Below are positions 24,727 to 35,612 of a stretch of DNA of 64,000 nt, piece by piece. The translations under genes were made by a program, and so were the position numbers. Under the pieces are notes generated by a model, which was given only the letters and a program-made list of their open reading frames with translations, was not told the DNA's origin and ran no database searches. This stretch comes from Flavobacteriaceae bacterium (lineage in GTDB: Bacteria; Bacteroidota; Bacteroidia; Flavobacteriales; Flavobacteriaceae), in contig JAFMLE010000005.1 of the NCBI GenBank assembly GCA_017852395.1, forward strand, positions 37,224 through 101,223, read 5' to 3'. The first letter of the stretch is position 1. Each line of letters opens with the position of its first letter.

Positions 24727-27246
24727 CTACATCTTAACCCGAAGTCCCAATTGAAGGCTTCGGCCTGGTGCAGATACTCCAGAGGCAAAACTACGGTAAT
24801 GCGTATCAAAAATATTGTCGATCCCCGCCTGAAAGGTCAAATGAGGTTTTGGGTCGTAATTGATAAAAACAGCTGCCATGCCCCAGGATGGGGTCCCTGC
24901 GTAAATTGACCCTCCAATACCTGAGCTTAATATTGGTGTTTCTTCTAATCCATCCTCACCGCCAAAGCTATATTGGTCCGGATCTTTGGCGCCGCTGAAA
25001 CTGTAGTTGGCTTGGAGATTCCAACGCTCTTTTTCATAAATGAGTGAAAAAGAGCCAAAATACGGCGCTATAGAAGGCAGTGGGCCATATTTTTCATTTT
25101 TATCTCCCTTGGTGTACATCAAGCTGGCACGTGCCATCAGGTGTTCTGATACGTGGTATTGTCCGTCAATTGAAGCTCCATAAACCCATCGATTGCCCAG
25201 GTTTTTGTTGGCAACGGTGGGTAATTCTTCGCCATCGTATAAAATGGTTTCCAAATTGGGGGTGGTAACATCCGAAAAAACGATGTAGTCACTTCGAACA
25301 ATATGCCGAGAAATTAGCGTTGCAAAACCCCGAAAGGAAAGTTGATTTTTTTGGTTTTTAGAGATACGTGTTAAACCAAAATCAAAATTGTAGGCGTATT
25401 CGGGTTTGAGAAAAGAATTGGGAATGATAAGCACCCCGGCATTTTCCCTAATTTTGCCAATATCATCAATATTGGGTGCTTTAAAACCATTTGAAAGGAT
25501 AAAATTGAGTTGCCAGCCCTGTTGGGGCTTCATGACCGTTGCCAAGGTCCATGTAAGGGCTTCGGAATTGAGTACTACTTTGGTCAGCTGAGGGTCGATA
25601 AGCGCCATCTTTTTCCATTCGGCGTCCAAGGCAGAAAAACTCAGTCGTAAGCCTGCATTGAAGGTTAGTTTGGGAGAATAATCCCAAATCAGATTGCTAT
25701 ATGCTGCAAGACTCCCCAATGTACTTCCGTTGCTGGGGTACCTACTTGGTATTGCCAAAGGAACAGTAGCACCAACTATGGCGTTGCCCTGCACCTCAAG
25801 GGTACGGGTAAATCCTCTAGAATATACGGTGTTGAAGGTCCCTTCAAATCCATAAGCAACATTTATTGTTTTGGACAGTAGGGCGTCAAAATCAGTATTG
25901 AGGCTCAAAACATGAACTTGTTCTTCTTGGGTATCTCGGTCGAGGCTTCCAAATTTTCTTTTGTTTCGTGATTCGGCAACATTCTGATATGCTAGGGTAA
26001 GGGTTCCCTTTCGCAACCAACGGTTTCCCTTAAAAAACTTAAACTGTGTTGCTGCCAAAAAGCGTTTTTGAGGGCCGTAGTACCATTCGCTAAACTTGAG
26101 CGCTCCGTCGGATGATTCTCTAAGTTTGTCAAAACGATCAATGTCTGATGAGGTAGAATACTGAAGGTTGACGGTGAGCTGATTTTGGGCGTCGATTTGA
26201 TATAAAAACTTTTGAAAAAAATCGTACTGGCTATACCCGGTGTTTTTTTGAATTTCTGGATCGGGATTCACCGTCTGATCTGCCTTGTAGAAGTGTCTAT
26301 TGTTTTCTGAATAAACGGGAGTCAGACCCCAGTTTTCGAAACCGTGTGTGCGATTTTTTCCCATCCGAATATCCCCAAAATTTGAAAAACTAAAACTGCT
26401 GATGCTTCCCCATTTCTTAGTGCTAATACTGGCTGTTAAATTGTTCATGCTGCCCATATTTGCACTATTAAAGGCACTTGAAAAGGTGCTTTCAAAGGAT
26501 TTTTCGGCATTGAGTTTTGGGGTTTTTGTAAAGTAGTGAATTACTCCGCCAAGGGCATCGGAACCGTATCCTACAGAAGAGGACCCAAAAACGACCTCAA
26601 CGCGGTCAATAATATTGGGGTCCAATGTGATTGCGTTTTGTAGGTGCCCCGATCGATAAATTGCATTGTTCATTCGTACACCGTCGACAACCAACAAGAC
26701 CCTGTTGGCTTCAAATCCTCTTAAAACTGGACTTCCGCCACCGCCTTGAGATTTTTGTACACGAACTCCAGGGGTAAGTTCTAATATTTCTGCACCCGTT
26801 CGGAGCGGATTGTTACGGATTGTTTCTGCGTCGATTAGCGACACTTTTTCAGCCAACTGATCCCGACGGGTTTCGTTCCGAGCAACGGAAAGTATGACCT
26901 CCTTAAGGAGCTGGGTTGCTGGGGTTAGATACAGTGTTTGATCGGTCCATTCGGGTGTTGTCGATACAATTGTCGTAGGCTTAAATCCGTTGTATTGTAT
27001 GTTAACTTTTTTTTGCCCTTCAAATAACGCAAGGTTTGCTCTGCCTTGATAATCGGTCAATGTGCTGATTTTGGTGTCATCAGAAAACAATACAACGCCT
27101 TCTAGAGGGGTATTGGTTTCACGGTCTAAAATGGTGATCTGCTGTCCAAACACACTTGTTGTAAAACCACCTAATAGCACAAAAACGCAGGTTGTTGTAC
27201 TACGAAAAAACCGTTTGAAGAATATGTAAAGACTTAGGTGTTCCAA
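24727..27246 (-). CDS. TonB-dependent outer-membrane receptor 2
   Basis: An 839-residue receptor: N-terminal signal region (LLGGFTTSVFGQ), a carboxypeptidase-regulatory-like domain (about 36-105: TILDRETNTPLEGVVLF), plug (LAEKVSLIDAETIRN, LRGFEANRVLLVVDGVRMN, VVFGSSSVGYGSDALGG) and barrel ending LQLGLRVKM. The RMNNAIYRSGHLQN segment resembles receptors of the haem/haemoglobin type, but this is only a hint. The start is TTG at 27246, inside the end of recO (47-bp overlap); no ATG is available near. Confidence 0.92.
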   Translation of the reverse strand: MEHLSLYIFFKRFFRSTTTCVFVLLGGFTTSVFGQQITILDRETNTPLEGVVLFSDDTKISTLTDYQGRANLALFEGQKKVNIQYNGFKPTTIVSTTPEWTDQTLYLTPATQLLKEVILSVARNETRRDQLAEKVSLIDAETIRNNPLRTGAEILELTPGVRVQKSQGGGGSPVLRGFEANRVLLVVDGVRMNNAIYRSGHLQNAITLDPNIIDRVEVVFGSSSVGYGSDALGGVIHYFTKTPKLNAEKSFESTFSSAFNSANMGSMNNLTASISTKKWGSISSFSFSNFGDIRMGKNRTHGFENWGLTPVYSENNRHFYKADQTVNPDPEIQKNTGYSQYDFFQKFLYQIDAQNQLTVNLQYSTSSDIDRFDKLRESSDGALKFSEWYYGPQKRFLAATQFKFFKGNRWLRKGTLTLAYQNVAESRNKRKFGSLDRDTQEEQVHVLSLNTDFDALLSKTINVAYGFEGTFNTVYSRGFTRTLEVQGNAIVGATVPLAIPSRYPSNGSTLGSLAAYSNLIWDYSPKLTFNAGLRLSFSALDAEWKKMALIDPQLTKVVLNSEALTWTLATVMKPQQGWQLNFILSNGFKAPNIDDIGKIRENAGVLIIPNSFLKPEYAYNFDFGLTRISKNQKNQLSFRGFATLISRHIVRSDYIVFSDVTTPNLETILYDGEELPTVANKNLGNRWVYGASIDGQYHVSEHLMARASLMYTKGDKNEKYGPLPSIAPYFGSFSLIYEKERWNLQANYSFSGAKDPDQYSFGGEDGLEETPILSSGIGGSIYAGTPSWGMAAVFINYDPKPHLTFQAGIDNIFDTHYRSFASGVSAPGRSLQLGLRVKM

Positions 27247-27922
27247 AATGCTGTAAATGAACGCTATAATAGCACAAAATTTTATTTAATAGTTCCTTTT
27301 TTACTGTTTTTTCGATCTGCAAGGTATGTAACTCATCAAAATTTGTGCCTAATAGTTTTTTAAAGCAAAAAAGCGCCTTTCCCTCCAGGTATTCTCCTTG
27401 AGGTTTATATTCGACAAAACTTGCAGAATCGATTTCAAAATAGGTGCTTTCGGTTGTTTGCGCACTTGGATAAAAACCCATAAACCGGGTCATTGCTAAC
27501 AAAAATTTTAAATGAAAATTGGCCGCGTATTCAGAATGTTCCAGCCATTGTATTGACGTGGACAAAAACGTATACAACTCCTTATTGGGCCCGGCTTCTT
27601 CTTGCAAAACTTCTTGAAGCACTTCTGCCAAAAACAAGGTAAGGGTTTGTTTGACAACATCGGGTTGTTGAACGTGACCACTTGCCGTTAACTGGGCTTC
27701 ACGAATGTGATGCAATTGTTTTTGAGGGTGGTGATACACCACGGCCTCTAAAATAGAAAAGGGCTGAAAGATTGCTTTCTTCAAGCCCGTTTTTCGATTT
27801 GTTAAGATTCCTTTTAAAAGGTAGGATTGGTAGCCCAAGTGTTCTGTAAAACAACGTGCAATAAGACTGGTGTCACCATACTTAATTGTTCCAATAACGA
27901 TGATATTGGTCTTTAATTGCAT
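27200..27922 (-). CDS. recO: DNA repair protein RecO
   Basis: A 240-residue recombination mediator that works with RecR/RecF to load RecA. The N-terminal OB-fold is recognisable (TNIIVIGTIKYGDTSLIARC, GYQSYLLKGI), followed by the helical domain (TLFLAEVLQEVLQEE). No C-terminal zinc-finger cysteines are seen. It lies 7 bp after gdhA and its end overlaps TonB receptor 2, so the three genes are likely one transcript although their functions differ. Confidence 0.93.
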   Translation of the reverse strand: MQLKTNIIVIGTIKYGDTSLIARCFTEHLGYQSYLLKGILTNRKTGLKKAIFQPFSILEAVVYHHPQKQLHHIREAQLTASGHVQQPDVVKQTLTLFLAEVLQEVLQEEAGPNKELYTFLSTSIQWLEHSEYAANFHLKFLLAMTRFMGFYPSAQTTESTYFEIDSASFVEYKPQGEYLEGKALFCFKKLLGTNFDELHTLQIEKTVKKELLNKILCYYSVHLQHFGTPKSLHILQTVFS

Positions 27923-27929
27923 GGTGTAT

Positions 27930-29285
<1,356 letters not shown>

Positions 29286-29331
29286 TTATTTAAATAAAAA
29301 TAGTATAATTTATTAGTAAACAGGGCCATCT

Positions 29332-30687
29332 TTAGCCAAAAAGAAAGTGAAGTATTTCTTCGATTTTTGCAAAAGAAACAACCTTGATGCCTGGGGTTTT
29401 TCCTTTCCACTGGGTGTGTTTTGAAATCACGATGGTTTCAAAGCCCAATTTGGCAGCCTCACGGATGCGTTGTTCGGGTTTTGAGACGGGTCTAATTTCT
29501 CCAGACAAGCCAATTTCTGCTGCAAAGACACAACTTTTAGCAATCGGTATGTCGTTGTGACTTGAAAGTATGGCGGCTATAACAGCCAAGTCCAGTGCGG
29601 CATCGTCAATGCTTATCCCTCCGGCAATGTTGATAAAAACATCTTTTGCTCCCAAAGCAAAGCCGGCCCTTTTTTCTAGGACGGCCAACAACATATTGAG
29701 TCGCTTGATGTTGAATCCGGTGCTGTTGCGTTGTGGGGTTCCATATACGGCGGTGCTGACCAAAGCTTGAATTTCGACAAACATAGGGCGAATGCCTTCT
29801 ACCGTAGCGGCAATGGCATGTCCGCTAAGGTCTGTGTCGTGGTTGGACAGCAAAATTTCACTGGGGTTGGCCACGGCTTGTAAACCGTCGGCTTGCATTT
29901 GATAAATACCAATTTCGGCGGTGGCTCCAAAACGGTTTTTTTGGGCACGTAAAATCCGATAAATATGATTTTGATCTCCTTCAAAATGCAGCACCGTATC
30001 TACCATGTGCTCTAAAATCTTTGGCCCTGCTATTGCACCGTCTTTAGTAATATGTCCAACCAATAATATTGGGGTGTTGGTTTGTTTTGCAAAGGCAATC
30101 AATTCTGCGGCACATGTTTTTATTTGAGAAACACTTCCAGCGCTGCTTTCTACATAATCACTGTGCAGGGTTTGTATGGAGTCAATGATGACCAGATCGG
30201 GTTGCTCTTTTTGGAGTTGTAACAAAATGGGTTGTGTCCGGGTTTCGGTCAGAATATAGCATTGCGAGGGTTGCGATTGCATTCGGGCTGCTCGAATTTT
30301 GATTTGTTTTTCGCTTTCTTCTCCAGAGATATACAAAACTTTTGAGGGTAATTTGAGGGAAAGTTGGAGCAATAAGGTAGATTTTCCAATCCCCGGTTCG
30401 CCGCCCAAAAGAATCACTGCGCCGGGGACAATGCCCCCGCCAAGAACCCGATTGAGTTCGGGGTCTTGGGTGTCTATCCGAATTTCGTGGTCTGTGGTTA
30501 GGGTATCGATCAATTGGGGAGTACTACCTTTTGATCCGTTTGTTGCAAATACCGTATTTGCCGATTTTTTTTCGATGACTTCCTCAACGATGGTGTTCCA
30601 GGCTTTACAACCATTGCATTGCCCTTGCCATTTGGTATGTGCGGTGCCACAATTTTGACAAAAAAAACTTGTTTTGATTTTACTCAT
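29332..30687 (-). CDS. radA: DNA repair protein RadA
   Basis: A 451-residue RecA-related helicase that extends recombination branches. Domains in order: N-terminal C4 zinc finger (CQNCGTAH and CNGCKAW, residues 9-31), RecA-like ATPase with Walker A GGEPGIGKSTLL, RadA-specific KNRFG motif, and a Lon-like C-terminal domain (GISIDDAALDLAVIAAILSS). Length is normal. It lies 9 bp after the flippase-like gene at the end of the panC-panD unit. Confidence 0.97.
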   Translation of the reverse strand: MSKIKTSFFCQNCGTAHTKWQGQCNGCKAWNTIVEEVIEKKSANTVFATNGSKGSTPQLIDTLTTDHEIRIDTQDPELNRVLGGGIVPGAVILLGGEPGIGKSTLLLQLSLKLPSKVLYISGEESEKQIKIRAARMQSQPSQCYILTETRTQPILLQLQKEQPDLVIIDSIQTLHSDYVESSAGSVSQIKTCAAELIAFAKQTNTPILLVGHITKDGAIAGPKILEHMVDTVLHFEGDQNHIYRILRAQKNRFGATAEIGIYQMQADGLQAVANPSEILLSNHDTDLSGHAIAATVEGIRPMFVEIQALVSTAVYGTPQRNSTGFNIKRLNMLLAVLEKRAGFALGAKDVFINIAGGISIDDAALDLAVIAAILSSHNDIPIAKSCVFAAEIGLSGEIRPVSKPEQRIREAAKLGFETIVISKHTQWKGKTPGIKVVSFAKIEEILHFLFG

Positions 30688-30696
30688 CTTCTATCG

Positions 30697-31659
30697 TTAG
30701 GATGCCCTGTTGACTAAAGGTAATGTAAAAAAGGACAGTGCGCCAAAAACAAGAATCATGAACGTTTGCGAGGACCACATGATCCAGCCAAAAGCTAAAC
30801 CAGCTTGATTGCTGATGCCAAAGCCTTCTAAAACCAACGCTACCGTAAAGGGATAAACCCCAATGCCTCCATTGGTCGCAGATATTACAATCCCTCCTGC
30901 AACAAAGGCGGGGATAACCATCGTTAGTGTAAGGGCGTCGGTTTCGGGCATCGCCCATTTTACGGTATAAAACATGGCAAGATACATCGCCCAGATAAAG
31001 ACGGTATGAAGCATAAAAAGTCCTTTGTGAGGCATAGACAGTACGCTTTTGATCCCTTGAAGAAACCCGATGAAAAGGGTTTTAATTTTGATCACCCAAC
31101 CCTTTTGACTTTTGTTAAAATAGTGACGTAACACAAGCAAAATTAGCATTCCAAAAATTGCCAAAAGGGCAATGCTATAGGGGTTGAAATCCTTGGGGCG
31201 CAATAAATCCCAAATTAGATCAAATTGAACCCAAAGTGCGATTAGGATAAAAAAGATTAAAAAAAGAAGGTCCACTATGCGTTCGGCAACGACGGTTCCA
31301 AAAACTTTTTCAAAAGGAAGCTTTTCATAATTGGCCAGGGCAGTAGCACGAAGTATTTCGCCCGACCTTGGAACCCCCAAATTGGCCAAATATGCAATCA
31401 TGACCGTAAGCACACTGTTTATAAATCGGGGTTTATACCCTAGCGGTTGCAATAAATATTTCCAACGATACGCTCTCGAAAGATGGCTGAGTACTGCAAA
31501 AAAGATGGATAGCCCTACAAAAAAATAGTTCGCATTTTGAATGGATTCTATAATCGCATTTCGCTCTTCAGGGGTGGTTGTTCTTATCGAAAGCCAGATG
31601 AAAAAAACACCTATTGTTAAGGGTAAGATTTTTCGGAAAAGTGTTTTTAAAAAAGCCAA
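30697..31659 (-). CDS. flippase-like membrane protein (LPG synthase TM / UPF0104 family)
   Basis: A 320-residue inner-membrane protein with about eight membrane helices (LPLTIGVFFIWLSI, FFVGLSIFFAVLSHLS, IAYLANLGVPRSGE and others). The AYRWKYLL and GVPRSGEILRATAL segments are typical of the transmembrane part of lysylphosphatidylglycerol synthases; the aminoacyl-transferase domain of MprF is absent, so it cannot make lysyl-PG by itself. Position between panD and radA is, from memory, conserved in flavobacteria. Probable TTG start two bases after panD. Lipid transport is inferred only. Confidence 0.88.
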   Translation of the reverse strand: MAFLKTLFRKILPLTIGVFFIWLSIRTTTPEERNAIIESIQNANYFFVGLSIFFAVLSHLSRAYRWKYLLQPLGYKPRFINSVLTVMIAYLANLGVPRSGEILRATALANYEKLPFEKVFGTVVAERIVDLLFLIFFILIALWVQFDLIWDLLRPKDFNPYSIALLAIFGMLILLVLRHYFNKSQKGWVIKIKTLFIGFLQGIKSVLSMPHKGLFMLHTVFIWAMYLAMFYTVKWAMPETDALTLTMVIPAFVAGGIVISATNGGIGVYPFTVALVLEGFGISNQAGLAFGWIMWSSQTFMILVFGALSFFTLPLVNRAS

Positions 31660-31661
31660 AA

Positions 31662-32012
31662 TCAGTTTAAAGTATTGGTTTTTTCGTTGGGAAAAATAAG
31701 TGTGGGCTTGAAACTTTTGGCTTCCTCAAAATCCATCAGGGCATAACTGATAATTATAACGATGTCTCCAGGCTGTACTTTGCGGGCAGCAGGGCCATTG
31801 AGTGTGACTTCTCCCGAACCTTTTTGCCCTTCGATTACATAGGTTTCGAGTCGTTCACCATTATTGATGTTCACCACTTGAACTTTTTCGCCAACCACCA
31901 GATTTGCCGCATCGATCAAATCGCGATCAATCGTTATACTGCCCATATAATTGAGATCAGCCTGGGTGACGGTAACTCGGTGAATTTTTGATTTTACGAC
32001 TTGGATTTTCAT
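31662..32012 (-). CDS. panD: aspartate 1-decarboxylase precursor
   Basis: A 116-residue pyruvoyl enzyme making beta-alanine from aspartate for pantothenate/CoA. The self-cleavage site is Gly24-Ser25 in [10 protein letters not shown]; Ser25 becomes the pyruvoyl group. [14 protein letters not shown] and [11 protein letters not shown] are typical. The frame is open 8 codons further up, but [12 protein letters not shown] is the family start and leaves 20 bp after panC. It directly follows panC, so both halves of the pantothenate branch are made together. Confidence 0.96.
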   Translation of the reverse strand: MKIQVVKSKIHRVTVTQADLNYMGSITIDRDLIDAANLVVGEKVQVVNINNGERLETYVIEGQKGSGEVTLNGPAARKVQPGDIVIIISYALMDFEEAKSFKPTLIFPNEKTNTLN

Positions 32013-32032
32013 GGGGCAAAGATATTGTTTTT

Positions 32033-32869
32033 TCAAAAAGGCATATTGTCAATCAACCTTATTTTGCCAAGCTTTGCTGCCAAAAACCCTCTTGCCTGTG
32101 GGGCGGGATAATTTTTGATGTCTTGCAGCCTATTTTCATCGCAAATGTTAAAGTAATCAAGACTAAAAAGGGGTGCCTTTTCATAGATCTCGTGTACATT
32201 TTGTTTGATCGTATCGATCGATTGCTGACGCAAAAATTGTGCTTTAGCAGCACATAAAGTTGTGTGCAAAAGGGGTGCTTGACTACGTTCTTCTGGAGAC
32301 AATAGTGTGTTTCTCGAACTCATTGCTAATCCATCTACTTCACGGACAATCGGACAGCGAACAATCTCGATGTTAAGGTTTTTTTGTGCGACTAAAGTTT
32401 CTATTATGCGTATTTGTTGAAAGTCTTTTTCGCCAAAATAGGCGCTCTGTGGATTTACTTTTCTAAAAAGCTTTTCTACGACAGTCGCTACTCCTTGAAA
32501 ATGATGTGCTCTAGATAGGCCTTCCATAGTTTGCGTCAAAGCTCCAAAGTCATAAGGGTTTGTGACTGGAGGTGCTGGCCCATATATCTCCGAAACTAGG
32601 GGGGCATAAACCCACAAATTTTGGTTGAGCGAGGCCAGTTGAGCAAGATCTTTTTCCAACGTTCGCGGGTATCGATCCAAGTCGCCTGTGTCGTCAAATT
32701 GAGTGGGGTTGACAAAGATGCTAACCACCGTTTGTTGGTGGTGTTTTATCGATTCTTTAATCAACGACAAATGGCCTTGATGCAATGCTCCCATGGTTGG
32801 AACAAAGCCGATACTTTCCTTGGGATTTAGGTGCTTTTGAAGCTTTTCATAATTTTTAAACACCTCCAT
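32033..32869 (-). CDS. panC: pantoate-beta-alanine ligase (pantothenate synthetase)
   Basis: A 278-residue nucleotidyl-transferase-fold enzyme joining pantoate and beta-alanine with ATP. Motifs: [15 protein letters not shown] with the HIGH-like [29 protein letters not shown]-like [10 protein letters not shown], and [13 protein letters not shown] with the KMSKS-like loop. Length is normal. First gene of panC-panD-flippase-radA; divergent (97 bp) from the glycogen-synthase-like gene. Confidence 0.96.
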   Translation of the reverse strand: MEVFKNYEKLQKHLNPKESIGFVPTMGALHQGHLSLIKESIKHHQQTVVSIFVNPTQFDDTGDLDRYPRTLEKDLAQLASLNQNLWVYAPLVSEIYGPAPPVTNPYDFGALTQTMEGLSRAHHFQGVATVVEKLFRKVNPQSAYFGEKDFQQIRIIETLVAQKNLNIEIVRCPIVREVDGLAMSSRNTLLSPEERSQAPLLHTTLCAAKAQFLRQQSIDTIKQNVHEIYEKAPLFSLDYFNICDENRLQDIKNYPAPQARGFLAAKLGKIRLIDNMPF

Positions 32870-32929
32870 TTAGGAAAACATTAACAGCGCAAAATAGACA
32901 AAGTTTCTAGAACTCTGAATAATAATTCT

Positions 32930-32937
32930 TAATTTTG
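32930..32937 (+). promoter_or_regulatory. -7 element of the gene at 32967
   Basis: TAATTTTG matches TAnnTTTG, 29 bp before the start codon in the panC divergent region. No TTG is present at the ideal -33 distance. Confidence 0.45.
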
Positions 32938-32966
32938 CAAAACTTTTACATCCGTTTTAACACAAT

Positions 32967-33770
32967 ATGAAAGACAAGAAAGTCCTAATCATTTCATCTG
33001 AGGTTGTTCCTTATTTGCCAAATACTGAACAGGCTTTTAATTCTTTTCAAATTCCAAAATATATAAACGAAAAAGGTGGGCAAACCCGTATTTTCATGCC
33101 GCGCTATGGTTTGATCAATGAGCGTAGGCATCAACTTCACGAAGTGATCCGTTTGTCCGGCATGAATTTGGTGATCAATGAATTAGACACTCCCCTTATC
33201 ATTAAAGTTGCTTCGATTCCCAAAGAACGGATGCAGGTTTATTTCATCGACAACGAAGACTTTTTTAAACGGCGTGCGATTTTGCGGGACGATAAAGGAA
33301 ATTTGTTTGAAGATAACGACGATCGGATGGTCTTTTTTACCAAAGGGGTCATCGAAACCGTCAAAAAACTAAATTGGTCTCCCGACATCATTCACCTGCA
33401 TGGTTGGTTTACTTCTTTGTTTCCTTTGTATCTCAAAACGTTATATAAAGACGAACCTTTATTTCAGGACAGCAAACTCGTTACCTCAATTTATCCCAAG
33501 GATTTTGATGGAAGCATGTCCGATACCCTAAAAACCAAAGTGGCTTCTGATAAGATTGAAGACAAAAGCATCGAAGCCCTTGCTGAGGCGAGTTATGAAA
33601 ATTTGATAAAAATCAATGTCGATCATGCCGATGGTTTTGTAATTGCCAGTGATGAGGTCGATGACCATACCGTTGCCGCCATCAAGTCAAGCAAAAAACC
33701 CCTTTTGGAGTATCAGGCTACTACAGAGGAAGATGCCTATACCAACTTCTATACTGAACAAATCTGCTAA
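32967..33770 (+). CDS. glycogen/starch synthase N-domain-like protein
   Basis: This 267-residue protein matches only the N-terminal half of GT5 glycogen synthases (KVLIISSEVVPYL, GGQTRIFMPRYGLINER, DIIHLHGWFTSLFPLYL). True GlgA has about 470-500 residues and a second Rossmann domain. The ADP-glucose loop (normally KTGGL after the first strand) is replaced here by PNTEQAFNSF, so the catalytic Lys-Thr-Gly-Gly is missing. It is most likely not a glycosyltransferase. It is followed 6 bp later by the DUF4270 gene, a pairing I recall as common in flavobacteria. Confidence 0.85.
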   Translation: MKDKKVLIISSEVVPYLPNTEQAFNSFQIPKYINEKGGQTRIFMPRYGLINERRHQLHEVIRLSGMNLVINELDTPLIIKVASIPKERMQVYFIDNEDFFKRRAILRDDKGNLFEDNDDRMVFFTKGVIETVKKLNWSPDIIHLHGWFTSLFPLYLKTLYKDEPLFQDSKLVTSIYPKDFDGSMSDTLKTKVASDKIEDKSIEALAEASYENLIKINVDHADGFVIASDEVDDHTVAAIKSSKKPLLEYQATTEEDAYTNFYTEQIC

Positions 33771-33776
33771 TCATTT

Positions 33777-35612
33777 ATGTCACTTAAGAACGTCCTAAAA
33801 CGCAACAGTTTCTTGTTGATTGTTGTTTTAACCATCGCCTCGTGTAATAAGGATTTTCATGGTGTTGGAGCTTCATTATTGGAAGATCAATCTTTTACAA
33901 CACAAAGTGTTCAACTTCCTGTATATGCCTATCAAGATGCGATAGAAAAAGTGCAAACCAATGGCTTGCCGTTGGGACAGTTGGGAGAGATAAATCATCC
34001 TTTGTTTGGAAAGGCACAGGCGGCTATCGTTACTCAATTGCAGCTGACCTCCAATGCTATATTTGGATCCTTTACACAAACCCGCGAAGATGAGGGCGAT
34101 GAAGACAACATTCAGGTCATCCAAGAAAATGAACGTGTCACTGAAGTGTTTTTAGAAATTCCTTTTTTCAACAATCTCAAAGACCGAGATGCTGATGGTG
34201 TCATTGATGCCTTTGATATCGACCCTGATGATCCTCAAAGTGATACCGACGGAGATACACTAACCGACTTAGTAGAAACCCGTGCCGGCAGCAATCCGTT
34301 AGATGAGGACTCCGATGGGGATGGGATATTGGATGCCGATGATAATGATACGGAGTACGATCAAGAAAACAAGGTATATCAAATTGACTCTCTATATGGC
34401 AATCGCCAGGCGAGCTTTAACATCAAAGTACATGAGCTTACCTATTTTTTAAGTCGTTTGGACCCCTTCAATAATTTTGAAACCCCTTTGGCCTATTATT
34501 CTAATCGCGATTATTATGAAGAAGGGTTTTATGGAGCCACTTTATACGACGGCAATTATACGCTCTCTTTTGATGAGTTACGTTTCAACTATACAGAAGA
34601 CGATCCCGAAACCACCGAGGTCGATGAGACCCAACAGGTAGAAACACGACTAACTCCACGTATTCGCCTTCCTTTGGATACACGATTTTTTCAAGAAAAA
34701 TTTATTGATAAAGAAGGGCAAGTAGAACTTAACAGCCAAGATCAATTCAACGAGTATTTTAGGGGGCTAATCATCCAAACGAGTAACTTTTCGGATGACT
34801 TGTATATGTTGTTAGATCTGGGCGGTGCCGAAATCAAGATCACCTATAGTTATGACTCTTATAACCTCAACAACACAGAGGACGACACGAGCGACGACAC
34901 CATTGACCGCGAACAAAGAACCTACACAATGCCTTTGGGTGGTGTGCAGATTAATACCCTAAAAAACAGTTTTGCCGATGCGGCGATCGCACAGCAAATT
35001 CAACAAAGCGAAGCCGGAATTCCTGCGGATCGTCTCTTTATACAAGGAGGGCAAAAACATGCCCGAATCCAGCTTTTTGATCCTGAAAATGACGTTTTGG
35101 GAGCAGAACTCAACCGCATTAGAGAACAAAGATGGTTGATCAACGAGGCCAATCTTGTGTTCAACGTCGATCCTTCTTATGACCCCTTGCAGGGGGGAGG
35201 ACTGCCCGATCGCCTTTATCTTTATAATTATAAAACAGGGCGCGCGCTAAATGATTTTTTAAGCGATCAAACCTTAAATTCATCGGTAAAAAATGGGGAT
35301 AAGTATGTCTATGGAGGACTCCTAGAATACGACGACAACGGCCGCCCAAAATCGTATAAATTTCGGATAACCGACCATGTCAATAATATTGTTCGTCGTG
35401 ATTCTACCAATGTTACTTTGGGTGTAGTTTTGGGTGCAAATACCCGCTATATCGAGCCCAAAACAGCTTCGTTGGGCTTGCTTAAAGGCGATATAAAATA
35501 CCCCACAATGGGAATTCTAAATCCCTTTGGCGTAGTTTTGATTGGATCACACCCAGAACAAGCACAGCTCGATAAAAAGTTGTGGCTCGAAATTTTCTAC
35601 ACCGAATACTAG
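33777..35612 (+). CDS. DUF4270 domain-containing lipoprotein
   Basis: A 611-residue predicted lipoprotein (lipobox TIASC, residue about 23). It matches the Bacteroidota DUF4270 pattern: FHGVGASLLEDQSF, LPLGQLGEINHPLFGKA, a middle beta-rich part and C-terminal ALNDFLSDQ and GSHPEQAQLDKKLWLEIFY. Residues about 135-200 contain acidic D-x-D-x-D repeats (KDRDADGVIDAFDID, DTDGDTLTDL, DSDGDGILDADDND) of thrombospondin-type-3 kind, which bind calcium. Function of the family is unknown. It overlaps the convergent GntP gene by 4 bp. Confidence 0.9.
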   Translation: MSLKNVLKRNSFLLIVVLTIASCNKDFHGVGASLLEDQSFTTQSVQLPVYAYQDAIEKVQTNGLPLGQLGEINHPLFGKAQAAIVTQLQLTSNAIFGSFTQTREDEGDEDNIQVIQENERVTEVFLEIPFFNNLKDRDADGVIDAFDIDPDDPQSDTDGDTLTDLVETRAGSNPLDEDSDGDGILDADDNDTEYDQENKVYQIDSLYGNRQASFNIKVHELTYFLSRLDPFNNFETPLAYYSNRDYYEEGFYGATLYDGNYTLSFDELRFNYTEDDPETTEVDETQQVETRLTPRIRLPLDTRFFQEKFIDKEGQVELNSQDQFNEYFRGLIIQTSNFSDDLYMLLDLGGAEIKITYSYDSYNLNNTEDDTSDDTIDREQRTYTMPLGGVQINTLKNSFADAAIAQQIQQSEAGIPADRLFIQGGQKHARIQLFDPENDVLGAELNRIREQRWLINEANLVFNVDPSYDPLQGGGLPDRLYLYNYKTGRALNDFLSDQTLNSSVKNGDKYVYGGLLEYDDNGRPKSYKFRITDHVNNIVRRDSTNVTLGVVLGANTRYIEPKTASLGLLKGDIKYPTMGILNPFGVVLIGSHPEQAQLDKKLWLEIFYTEY

